In this document: positions 1-6,998 of the stretch, piece after piece
Layout: each line of letters opens with the position of its first letter
Position numbering within the stretch: position 1 is the first letter of the stretch
DNA from: an uncultured Candidatus Pelagibacter sp.
GTDB taxonomy: Bacteria; Pseudomonadota; Alphaproteobacteria; Pelagibacterales; Pelagibacteraceae
Assembly (NCBI GenBank): GCA_905616435.1
Contig: CAJQSU010000024.1
Location: 1-10,452, forward strand
Direction: 5' to 3'
DNA length: 10,452 bases
Notes under the pieces: model-generated
What the model was told of the DNA's origin: nothing
Database searches by the model: none
What the model saw: the letters and a program-made list of their open reading frames with translations, nothing else
Program-made: the position numbers and the translations under genes

Positions 1-2
1 AA

Positions 3-584
3 AATTATACAGTTCCAAAATATAGTAATAAAATATTATTTGAAGAAGCAAAACTTTTTTCTAAGTGGTATGTTCCTCAAAAAATAGCAAAAAGTAATCA
101 ATCAAAATTTAAAAAAGATTATGAGAAAGTAATAAGAATTTTGATCAAAAAAATTTCTTTAAAGAATGACGTTTTTGTTCATAGGGATTTTCATGTATCT
201 AATTTAATGTTGATAAGGAGTAAAATTGGAGTCATAGACACACAAGACGCTCATATTGGCAATAAAGCATATGATTTAGCCTCTTTAATAGATGATGTGA
301 GGTTCAAGACTTCTAATATCTTGAAAGAGAAAATATTTAACATTTATATAAAATCTCACAAGAAATTGGATGTTAAAAAATTTAGAAATGATTTTGAAAT
401 AATATCAGTTTTAAGAAATTTAAAAATTATCGGTATATTCACTCGACTTGCAATTAGAGATAAGAAAAAAAACTATTTAAAATTAATTCCTTATACATGG
501 AGTTTAATTAGATTAAGATTGAAAAATAAAAAAATGTTTAGAGAACTGAATAGTTTATTGGATAAAAACTTTACTGAGAAGTAA
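3..584 (+). CDS. amgK: AmgK-like anomeric MurNAc/GlcNAc kinase, 5' end missing
   Basis: This is a phosphotransferase of the APH/choline-kinase fold. It probably phosphorylates the anomeric carbon of N-acetylmuramic acid (and GlcNAc) in the cytoplasm, the first step of the AmgK-MurU recycling route. The frame is open from base 3 with no stop, so the gene starts left of the window and about 193 C-terminal residues are visible; the TTG at 141 is internal, not the start. The catalytic-loop motif HRDFHVSNLM begins at base 180, with the catalytic Asp codon at 186. The metal-binding motif follows as GVIDTQDAHIG, with Asp at base 237, then YDLASLIDD. The D-x-Q-D-A spelling with a following YDL-SL is characteristic of AmgK rather than of antibiotic kinases. 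The stop is 9 bases before the MurU-like gene, so the two are surely co-transcribed. An alternative is another APH-family small-molecule kinase, but the neighbour makes AmgK much the best call. Confidence 0.82.
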   Translation, partial: NYTVPKYSNKILFEEAKLFSKWYVPQKIAKSNQSKFKKDYEKVIRILIKKISLKNDVFVHRDFHVSNLMLIRSKIGVIDTQDAHIGNKAYDLASLIDDVRFKTSNILKEKIFNIYIKSHKKLDVKKFRNDFEIISVLRNLKIIGIFTRLAIRDKKKNYLKLIPYTWSLIRLRLKNKKMFRELNSLLDKNFTEK

Positions 585-593
585 ATTGGAAAA

Positions 594-1280
594 ATGAAAA
601 TTGACACAGCATTGATTCTATGTGCGGGTTTTGGAAAAAGATTAAATCCAATTACTTTAGATACGCCCAAACCTCTTTTAAAAATAAATGATTTAACAAT
701 GCTTGATCACTGCATCAAACTTATCATCGATTTAAATATAAAAAAAATTTTAATTAATACTTTTTATCTAAAGGAAAAATTTTATGAATTTTTTAAAAAT
801 CACAATTATAAAATAGATATAGAGGTTATAGAAGATGGAAGCACTATCCTTGATACTGGTGGCGGTATTTTGAATCTAATTAATAAAAGTCATGATGAAA
901 ATTTCCTAGTTTTTAATCCCGATACAATTTGGAATAAAAAATATATTGAGGAAATTAATATGATGATTGATTTATATTTTGGAAAAAAAATTAAAAACCT
1001 TCTTTTACTAGCAAATAAAGAACTAAGTTTTGATAAGGATATGGAAGGTGATTTTGGTTTACAAAAATTTTTGATTAATCAAAAAAGTAAAAACTATATT
1101 TATACAGGTTGTCAAATATTAAATAGATCAATAATAAAAAAAGAGAAATTAACTAATTTTTCTATTACAAAGATTTGGTATGATTTAATTAAGAACAATC
1201 AATTATATGGATTTGAAAGTAAGGTAAATTTTTATCACGCAACTAATCTAAAAATTTTTAAAAAATTACAAGATCTTTAG
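594..1280 (+). CDS. murU: MurU-like sugar-1-phosphate nucleotidyltransferase
   Basis: This 228-residue nucleotidyltransferase probably converts MurNAc-1-phosphate and UTP to UDP-MurNAc, which lets recovered wall sugar bypass MurA/MurB. The N-terminal nucleotide-binding signature AGFGKRLNPITLDTPKPLL (residues 11-29) is the G-x-G-x-R-(x)n-P-x-T-x-x-x-PKP motif of the family, with the catalytic Arg and Lys present. A substrate-loop motif LDTGGGI follows near residue 87, and a metal-binding Asp lies in FNPDTIW near residue 110. Its length matches MurU (about 220-230). The ATG at 594 has a weak GGA about 8 bases upstream. Oddly, the C-terminal segment, where family members usually read like D-x-GTPERL, is here FYHATNLKIFKKL, so that end has diverged. 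The last 23 bases overlap the 3' end of the opposing gpmA. RmlA- or GlmU-type activity on another sugar cannot be excluded by sequence alone, but the AmgK partner supports MurU. Confidence 0.8.
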   Translation: MKIDTALILCAGFGKRLNPITLDTPKPLLKINDLTMLDHCIKLIIDLNIKKILINTFYLKEKFYEFFKNHNYKIDIEVIEDGSTILDTGGGILNLINKSHDENFLVFNPDTIWNKKYIEEINMMIDLYFGKKIKNLLLLANKELSFDKDMEGDFGLQKFLINQKSKNYIYTGCQILNRSIIKKEKLTNFSITKIWYDLIKNNQLYGFESKVNFYHATNLKIFKKLQDL

Positions 1281-1290
1281 CTCGATCTTG
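1250..1290 (-). terminator. Putative intrinsic terminator of gpmA inside the coding overlap
   Basis: Read on the minus strand, a perfect 7-base stem CAAGATC (1290-1284) and GATCTTG (1275-1269) encloses an 8-base loop and is followed directly by TAATTTTTTAAAAATTTT. This is the shape of a Rho-independent terminator for gpmA. It lies in the last codons of gpmA and also spans the murU stop codon. On the plus strand no strong T-run follows the hairpin, so it would serve murU poorly. The stem is short and has only three G-C pairs, so the call is tentative. Confidence 0.42.
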
Positions 1291-1971
1291 ATCTAAATAT
1301 TTACAACTTTTAATTTTTTGGCCTTCTTCCAATTCTATTAGAAGTGGATTTCCTGTAGGTATTTCTAATTTGGAAATTTGTATTTCATCAATTTTAAACA
1401 AATATTTACACAAAGCTCTTATTGAATTCCCATGGGCAGATATCAATACATTCCCATTGTTTAAATTATTTCTTATTTCTGAATCGTAATAATTTGTAAC
1501 TCTCACAAATGTATCTTTTAATGACTCAGTGTCAGGAATATTTTTCATCGGTACATCTTTATATGTATCAATATTGGATGGATGAAACGGGCTTTTTTTA
1601 TTCAAAGGATCTGGTCTTAAATCCCACGATCTTCTAAATTGATATACTTTTTCTTCTCCTAATTTTTTACCAGTTTCAACTTTATTAAGCCCGGTAAGTG
1701 CCCCATAATGTCTTTCGTTCAATTGCCATGCTTTTATAAATTTTTTTTTATCATCTAGTGACTCTTGAACTAGCTTAAGGGTGTTAATGGCTCTAAGTTG
1801 AAGTGATGAGTAATAATATTTAATTTTTATATTTTGATTTTTTATTAAATCCCCAGATTTTTTGGCCTCCAACTTACCATTTTCCGTTAAATCAACATCC
1901 ACCCAGCCTGTAAATCTTTTCTCTAAATTCCAAGTACTTTGGCCATGTCTAATTAAAATTAAATAACTCAT
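1258..1971 (-). CDS. gpmA: 2,3-bisphosphoglycerate-dependent phosphoglycerate mutase
   Basis: This cytoplasmic glycolytic/gluconeogenic enzyme interconverts 3- and 2-phosphoglycerate through a phosphohistidine. The 237-residue product lies between the short alphaproteobacterial forms and the roughly 250 residues of E. coli GpmA. The histidine-phosphatase signature LIRHGQSTWN has the phosphorylated His at residue 9, followed by FTGWVDVDLTE. The acid/base Glu is in LNERHYGALTG (about residue 86), RRSWDLRPDPL matches the substrate-contact region, and the second catalytic His is in SAHGNSIRAL (about residue 180). All key residues are present. The ATG at 1971 fits the family start; no Shine-Dalgarno sequence is evident. 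It is convergent with murU, overlapping it by 23 bases, and divergent from the VanZ-like gene with a 44-base gap. Confidence 0.95.
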   Translation of the reverse strand: MSYLILIRHGQSTWNLEKRFTGWVDVDLTENGKLEAKKSGDLIKNQNIKIKYYYSSLQLRAINTLKLVQESLDDKKKFIKAWQLNERHYGALTGLNKVETGKKLGEEKVYQFRRSWDLRPDPLNKKSPFHPSNIDTYKDVPMKNIPDTESLKDTFVRVTNYYDSEIRNNLNNGNVLISAHGNSIRALCKYLFKIDEIQISKLEIPTGNPLLIELEEGQKIKSCKYLDQDRAKDLVIF

Positions 1972-2015
1972 TTTTATTATAAGTAATTTAATATAAACAA
2001 AAATTTGTTACTGAA
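1972..2015. promoter_or_regulatory. Short divergent intergenic region with a -10-like box facing gpmA
   Basis: These 44 bases must carry, or partly carry, promoters for both gpmA (-) and the VanZ-like gene (+). On the minus strand a perfect TATAAT lies at 1981-1976, only four bases before the gpmA ATG, with no convincing -35 box at normal spacing. On the plus strand the best candidate is TATAAA at 1992-1997, which would give a leader of roughly ten bases before the ATG at 2016. No Shine-Dalgarno sequence is seen on either side. In DNA this AT-rich, -10-like strings occur often by chance. Confidence 0.28.
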
Positions 2016-2402
2016 ATGAAAAAAATACCTTTATTAACAAAAACTGCCTTCCACGCATCCAATATTGGACTGATTTTAATATATCTTTACCCAGGAAGTA
2101 TTTTTGGTTGGCTGCTTTACGGTAATACTCAAAAACAACCACAATTAACACCAGACTTTATAATATTTTCATCAAATCATGTTTATGCTTTTGTTGCCTT
2201 GTCTCTGTTAGGAGTTATTTCATATAATGATAAAAAAATTGCAGTTTTATTCATATATTTATTTTTTATTTCAATAGTTTTAGAATTTTGTCACGCTTTA
2301 ATTCCAGAAAGAAGTTTTGAATATCCAGACTTATTTGGGAATTTTTTTGGAGTAATTTTAATATTTATATCATTTAACTTATATAAATTTTTTAAAAATT
2401 GA
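2016..2402 (+). CDS. VanZ-family integral membrane protein
   Basis: This 128-residue hydrophobic protein has about four membrane segments (roughly residues 15-35, 52-69, 74-92 and 106-124). It carries the VanZ-like pattern: SSNHVYAFVALSLLGV in the second segment (the conserved H-x-x-A-F), then EFCHALIPERSFEYPD followed by GNFFG, matching the family's E-x-x-Q/H-x-x-x-P-x-R-x-x-x-x-x-D-x-x-x-N-x-x-G. Family members sit in the inner membrane; VanZ itself gives low-level teicoplanin resistance, but most members have no known biochemical role. It lies three bases upstream of the SLT-like lipoprotein gene and is probably co-transcribed with it, which hints at an envelope role. The start at ATG 2016 is the first in frame. 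Confidence 0.8.
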   Translation: MKKIPLLTKTAFHASNIGLILIYLYPGSIFGWLLYGNTQKQPQLTPDFIIFSSNHVYAFVALSLLGVISYNDKKIAVLFIYLFFISIVLEFCHALIPERSFEYPDLFGNFFGVILIFISFNLYKFFKN

Positions 2403-2405
2403 TAA

Positions 2406-3002
2406 ATGATTCATAATTATTTTAAAAAAATTTTTTTATTTTTTTTTATTTCTGCGTGCTCATCCATTCCTCAAAATACTTCTAATAGTTGTAAGATTTT
2501 TGATGAAAGATATCTTTGGTATAAACATTCCAAAAAAGTTGAGCAAAAGTGGGGTACACCGATTTATATTCAGTTAGCAATTATTAAGATGGAGTCTGAT
2601 TTTGATTGGCTTGCAAAACCACCTAGACAAAAATTATTTAAAGTAATTCCATTTAAACGTCCATCAAGCTCTTTTGGCTACTCTCAGGCTGTAAAGGGGA
2701 CTTGGGAACAATATAAAAATGAAACAGGCAATAAACTTGCAACAAGAACAAGGTTCAAAGACAGTGTAGATTTTATTGGTTGGTATACAAATAAAACAGA
2801 ATCTCTTTTAAAAATCTCTAAGAAAGATGCGTTTAGACAATATCTTGCTTATCATGAGGGGTGGGGTGGTTATAAAAATTATAAAAATAATCAAAAAGTT
2901 ATAAGCTTAGCTAAAAAAGTAAAAAAACAATCAGATAAATATAAGTCTCAATTAAAAAAATGTCAGAAAAGGCTAAATAAAAATAAGTATATTATTTTTT
3001 AA
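2406..3002 (+). CDS. Lipoprotein with a lytic transglycosylase-like (SLT) domain
   Basis: This 198-residue protein has a lipoprotein signal peptide: two Lys near the N-terminus, a hydrophobic core and the lipobox ISAC, with the lipidated Cys at residue 18. The mature part looks like a lysozyme-fold SLT domain that would cut peptidoglycan in the periplasm. Matching elements are QLAIIKMESDFDW, with the presumed catalytic Glu at residue 63; SSSFGYSQAVKGTW (residues 87-100), matching the family's GA-x-G-x-x-Q-x-x-x-x-T motif; and YLAYHEGWGGY (147-156) where AYNAG usually stands. It departs from the family in a basic, Pro-rich stretch between the Glu and the G-Y-S-Q motif (about 28 residues, longer than usual) and in a Lys-rich tail. 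It follows the VanZ-like gene by three bases and overlaps the convergent RND gene by four. It could be a non-catalytic relative, but the Glu is present. Confidence 0.74.
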   Translation: MIHNYFKKIFLFFFISACSSIPQNTSNSCKIFDERYLWYKHSKKVEQKWGTPIYIQLAIIKMESDFDWLAKPPRQKLFKVIPFKRPSSSFGYSQAVKGTWEQYKNETGNKLATRTRFKDSVDFIGWYTNKTESLLKISKKDAFRQYLAYHEGWGGYKNYKNNQKVISLAKKVKKQSDKYKSQLKKCQKRLNKNKYIIF

Positions 3003-6000
3003 CGAAGTTGTTTTTTTAACTCAATATCAACAGCATCCATTCTTTTTGTATTTTTCGCTAATATTAAATACATTGTTGGAGTAATGTAGAGTGTAAAGAA
3101 TGTTGATATAATCATTCCACCTAGGATAGTGGCACCTACAGCTAATCTTGAAGCCTCACCTGCACCTGGTCCAATATTACCTATAACTAGAGGCATCATT
3201 GCTATCATTGTGCTTATTGATGTCATCATTATTGGTCTAAATCTTAATTGGCAGGCTTCTTTAACTGATGCTTCAATATTTTTACCAGCTGTTCTTAACT
3301 GATTGGCATAATCAACAATTAAAATACTATTTTTAGTGGATATTCCAATTAGAATAACGAGTGCTATTTGTGAGAAGATATTAATAGTGCTATTTAAAAA
3401 TAGGATAAAAACCAACCCTCCAAACAAGGCAAGAGGCACAGTTAACATGATAATAAATGGATGAATAAATGAATTAAAAGTTGCCGCCATTACTAAATAT
3501 GCAGTTAAGAAGGCTAATCCAAAAATAACAAATAACTCATTGCTCGTCTCTTTTATTTCTTCTGATTTACCCTTCCATGCGATTTGATTAGAAGGGCTGA
3601 CTTCATCCATAGTTTTTTCTAAATATGTAATTGCTTCAGTAAGTGTGTAGGATGGTGATATATTTGCAGAAATAGTTACAGCTCTCTGCCTGTTATATCT
3701 TGCTAATTTTTTTGCAGACCCTTTCTCACTGAATTCAACTAAATTTGCTAAAGAAACTAGTTTACCAGTACTTTCTGATCTAACAAATATTTTAGAAAGT
3801 CCTTCCTGAGATCTTCTATCTGCTAAGTACTGTTGAAGTATAATTGGGTATTCTTTACCAAGTCTATTAAATTTAGTTATAGTTTTTCCACCATAAAGAG
3901 TTTCTAAAGTTTTTCCAATTGAGTCAGTAGATATATTTAAGTCTTTAGCTTTATTTTTATTTATAATTAATTTAATTTCAGGTTTATCTCTGGAATAGTC
4001 AGATTCTATTCTTGATAAATTATTATTTTGTCTTAACTTTCTAATAACCTTAGATTGTATTTCTTCTAACTCTTCATAAGTGCTACCTAATATGACCATT
4101 TGGACCGGCTTGTTGTAACTAGAAACTCTAATAGATTGTGGTGATATTGGAAAAGCTACAGTTTCTGGGACTGTAACAATTTTTCCAATTGCCTCCCTCA
4201 TTACTGTTTGTGAACTTTTTTCTCTATCAGCCCAATCATCTAATAATGCAATAATTATAAAACTATTAAATGAATTTTTATTGCTACCAAAACCGGGAAC
4301 TCTCATTATAAATCTTTTATATGGACTGTCCTCAGCCTGAAGAAGTGGAATTAATCTTTTTTCAACATCTTCTGCTCTTTTTTCAGTATATTCAAAAGAA
4401 CTCCCTTCATCTGTAAATCCAAGGACAAGATAAACCCCTCGATCTTCCATAGGAAGTAATTCTTTTTTTGTAAAATTGAACAAAATACCAGAGATAACAA
4501 TAGTGAAAATGATAAATGAAATTATGATTTTTTTTTTATTTAACCAGTACATTAATGTTTCCTCGTAAAATTTTGATAATAATTTAAAAAATTTATCAAA
4601 CTTAGTAACTATAAAATTTTGTTTTGGCTCTTTAGTTAAAAATTTACTTGCTAACATGGGTGATAATGTAAGTGCAACAAAAGACGACACCACAACCGAA
4701 AAAGATAAGGCTATTGCAGTTTCTCTAAATAATGTTCCTGCAATTCCATCTATAAAAATTAAGGGAACAAATACCGCAACTAGAATTAATGTTGTAGCAA
4801 TGATTGCAAAACTAATTTGTTTTGACCCCTTATAAGCTGCAACTAAAGGACTCTCTCCATTTTCAATTCTTCTATAAATTGCATCAGTCATTATAACCGA
4901 GTCATCTGTTATTATTCCAATTGCTAAAATAAAGCTCAATAGAACAAAAATATTTATTGATAATCCAAATAAGTAAATACCCAAAAAGGATGCTATCAAA
5001 CTTACAGGTAATGCAACTGCTGGAACAATCACTGCTTTTATATTTCCTAAAAATAAATAAATAATAATAACCACAAGTATAAAAGCAATTATTAAAGTTT
5101 TATAAACTTCGTTGATAGCGGTACCCACATAGGTTGCTCTATTAAAGGCCACCTCTATATTGAGATCGTCAGGTAATGTTTTTTTAACTTCATCTATTTT
5201 TTTGCCTATTTCTCTAGAAAGCTCTACTGTTGAAGCACCACTTTTTGCGTAAATACCAATTCCTACAGTTTTTAAATTTAGAGCATCCTTACTCTGTGCC
5301 TTAAAAAGATTTTTTTCTGAAACTGGACCAAACTCAATATTGGCAACATCTGCAAGTCTCACAATGCTGTTTTGATTTTTTTTTATAGGTAACGCTTTTA
5401 ATTTTTCTATATCATTATATGATTTATCTAAATTTAGTACCAAATCAATATTGTTAGCTTCAAGAGTACCTGCTGGCAGGCTTACATTTTCTTTTCTTAT
5501 TGCTTCCTCAACTTCTTGAATAGTTAAATTGTATGCCGCTAGTTTAATTGGATCTATCCAAACTCTGACACTTAAATCTCTTAAACCACCAGTTCTAATG
5601 GTTCCTACGTTCTTAACGCTCGAAAATTGATCTACCAAATATCTTTCAACATAATCCCCAAGTTCTAAATCACTCCAGGTTGCTGAAGATACAGCTAGCC
5701 ACATAGTAGTTGAAAAGCCTGCTGACTGTTTAAGTATTTGAGGGGCGTCAGCTTCACTTGGTAATCTATCAACAATTCTTGCAACTCTTTCTCTTATATC
5801 GTTGGCTGCATTATCTAAGTTAATATCAGTATTAAATTCAACATTAATTGAACTACTTCCATTTTCTGATGTTGAGTTGATATTTTTTACTCCTTCTACT
5901 CCACCAATCACTTTTTCAATTACTTGAGTTACTTCTTGATCAATTATAGGAGCCGATGCAGATTTGTAGTCTACTTTAATTTGAACCACAGGAGGCTGTA

Positions 6001-6121
6001 AGCCTTCAGGCAATTCTCTTACAGGTAATTGTGAAAAAACAAATATTCCAAAAACAATTAATATAAGAGACATTACCCACGCAACAACTGGTCTTCTTAT
6101 ACTTACATCAGTTATAAACAT
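2999..6121 (-). CDS. RND-family efflux permease (AcrB/MexF-like, HAE1 type)
   Basis: This proton-driven inner-membrane exporter has 1040 residues, the usual size (AcrB is 1049). The order is RND: a TM1 start IRRPVVAWVMSL, a first periplasmic porter/docking region (about 30-335), TM2-TM6 (about 338-490), TM7 near 532-550, a second periplasmic region (about 555-858), and TM8-TM12 (about 862-1020). The proton-relay Asp pair is present in TM4 (AIGIITDDSVI, about 406-407) and the partner Lys in TM10 (IGISTKNSILIVDYA, about 929); FRPIMMTS in TM11 keeps the Arg and Thr. This argues for an active pump. The AcrB-like Phe-rich switch loop is replaced by GFGSNKNSFNS, so the substrate range cannot be guessed. 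The start codon shares one base with the fusion-protein stop (TAATG), implying translational coupling. No outer-membrane channel gene is in the window. Its 3' end overlaps the convergent lipoprotein gene by four bases. Confidence 0.93.
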   Translation of the reverse strand: MFITDVSIRRPVVAWVMSLILIVFGIFVFSQLPVRELPEGLQPPVVQIKVDYKSASAPIIDQEVTQVIEKVIGGVEGVKNINSTSENGSSSINVEFNTDINLDNAANDIRERVARIVDRLPSEADAPQILKQSAGFSTTMWLAVSSATWSDLELGDYVERYLVDQFSSVKNVGTIRTGGLRDLSVRVWIDPIKLAAYNLTIQEVEEAIRKENVSLPAGTLEANNIDLVLNLDKSYNDIEKLKALPIKKNQNSIVRLADVANIEFGPVSEKNLFKAQSKDALNLKTVGIGIYAKSGASTVELSREIGKKIDEVKKTLPDDLNIEVAFNRATYVGTAINEVYKTLIIAFILVVIIIYLFLGNIKAVIVPAVALPVSLIASFLGIYLFGLSINIFVLLSFILAIGIITDDSVIMTDAIYRRIENGESPLVAAYKGSKQISFAIIATTLILVAVFVPLIFIDGIAGTLFRETAIALSFSVVVSSFVALTLSPMLASKFLTKEPKQNFIVTKFDKFFKLLSKFYEETLMYWLNKKKIIISFIIFTIVISGILFNFTKKELLPMEDRGVYLVLGFTDEGSSFEYTEKRAEDVEKRLIPLLQAEDSPYKRFIMRVPGFGSNKNSFNSFIIIALLDDWADREKSSQTVMREAIGKIVTVPETVAFPISPQSIRVSSYNKPVQMVILGSTYEELEEIQSKVIRKLRQNNNLSRIESDYSRDKPEIKLIINKNKAKDLNISTDSIGKTLETLYGGKTITKFNRLGKEYPIILQQYLADRRSQEGLSKIFVRSESTGKLVSLANLVEFSEKGSAKKLARYNRQRAVTISANISPSYTLTEAITYLEKTMDEVSPSNQIAWKGKSEEIKETSNELFVIFGLAFLTAYLVMAATFNSFIHPFIIMLTVPLALFGGLVFILFLNSTINIFSQIALVILIGISTKNSILIVDYANQLRTAGKNIEASVKEACQLRFRPIMMTSISTMIAMMPLVIGNIGPGAGEASRLAVGATILGGMIISTFFTLYITPTMYLILAKNTKRMDAVDIELKKQLR

Positions 6122-6990
6122 TATTTTTTAATAGGTTTTATTTTGCCTTTAGGCCTAACTTTTTTTAATCCTTCAGCTACGATTAGATCTCCCTCACTTA
6201 GGCCTGAAAGAATCTCCACTTTGCCATCACCCCTTAATCCAATTTCAACCTCAGTCTTATTCACAATATTTTCATCAGATACTTTGTAAATATAAGACTT
6301 TTCACCTTCCATCATTATGCTCGTATCTGGAACACTCAAGGCATCTCTTAAATTAAATTTAACAGTTATTTCAAGTAACGATCCTGATAATAATTCTAAC
6401 TCCTCATTATTAACTCTTATCCTAGATAATAAACTTCTTGTATCTGCATTAATTCTATTAGATATGAAATCAATTTTACCTTTGAAAACTTTATTCCCAT
6501 AACTCGAAACTCTTGCTTCGACTGGTAATCCTTTTTTAATAAATGGCGCATAGCTTTCAGGGATTTTTATATCAGAGTAAATAGTTGAATTATCATCAAG
6601 AGTTATAATGAATATATTATCTGAAACAAATATATCTTCAGTTAATCCCGTGTACCCTAGAACACCACTAAAGGGAGCCGTTATGTTTCCACTTATAAGA
6701 TTTAAAATTAAATCACCTTTTTTTACTTTTTCTTGTAATTCCAATTCACCATAGACATCATCTTTTCTGATTTTAAAAGTTTTACTCTTACTAGAAATTG
6801 CCGTTCCAAAAGTTTCTAATTTTTCAGAAAATTTTTCACTAATAACTTCAGCAACTATTATTCCAGGAGGAGGCATTTTGCTAAATTTTTTTTTGAAATG
6901 GTTTCCCACCATTGTTCTTGCGGTTATTACTAAAGCAATAACTAGAAAAAAAATGCTTACTACAGTGATAAATTTTGTAGATCTTTTCAT
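6121..6990 (-). CDS. Hairpin-less RND periplasmic adaptor (membrane fusion protein)
   Basis: This 289-residue periplasmic adaptor partners the RND permease and is anchored by one N-terminal membrane segment (about residues 8-26). No lipobox is seen, so it is a transmembrane anchor rather than a lipoprotein. The lipoyl/barrel-sandwich halves are recognisable: LELQEKVKKGDLILNL (about 83-98) and ITAPFSGVLGYTGL (about 103-116), followed by a beta-barrel (SDIKIPESYAPFIKKGLPVEARV, in parts, 139-161) and a membrane-proximal domain ending EILSGLSEGDLIVAEGLKKVRP. In ordinary adaptors 60 or more residues of alpha-helical hairpin separate the two lipoyl halves; here only about four do. The protein is correspondingly shorter than the usual 350-400. 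It starts at ATG 6990, eight bases after the sseA stop, and its stop overlaps the permease start by one base. The reading frame is intact, so the short form looks like real biology rather than decay. Confidence 0.88.
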   Translation of the reverse strand: MKRSTKFITVVSIFFLVIALVITARTMVGNHFKKKFSKMPPPGIIVAEVISEKFSEKLETFGTAISSKSKTFKIRKDDVYGELELQEKVKKGDLILNLISGNITAPFSGVLGYTGLTEDIFVSDNIFIITLDDNSTIYSDIKIPESYAPFIKKGLPVEARVSSYGNKVFKGKIDFISNRINADTRSLLSRIRVNNEELELLSGSLLEITVKFNLRDALSVPDTSIMMEGEKSYIYKVSDENIVNKTEVEIGLRGDGKVEILSGLSEGDLIVAEGLKKVRPKGKIKPIKK

Positions 6991-6998
6991 AATATAAT

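Noticed and set aside
141..584. A separate 147-residue protein starting at TTG 141
   Set aside because: The same frame is open back to base 3 without a stop and continues the kinase fold upstream of HRDFH, so this is an internal codon of a truncated gene.
3..584. Aminoglycoside-resistance kinase
   Set aside because: The APH-fold motifs are present, but the IDTQDA...YDLASL wording and the adjacent MurU-like gene point to AmgK; there is no resistance-cassette context.
2016..2402. Teicoplanin-resistance vanZ
   Set aside because: Only family-level likeness is visible. No other van genes are present, and the organism appears Gram-negative, so a resistance role is not supported.
2999..3020. Possible terminator TTAAC-GAA-GTTG followed by seven T after the SLT lipoprotein
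   Set aside because: The stem is only three to four base pairs, including a wobble pair, which is too weak to support a terminator in AT-rich DNA.
6317..6502. 61-codon open frame on the plus strand
   Set aside because: It lies entirely within the adaptor gene on the opposite strand, has no domain likeness, and its composition is what the antisense of that gene would give.
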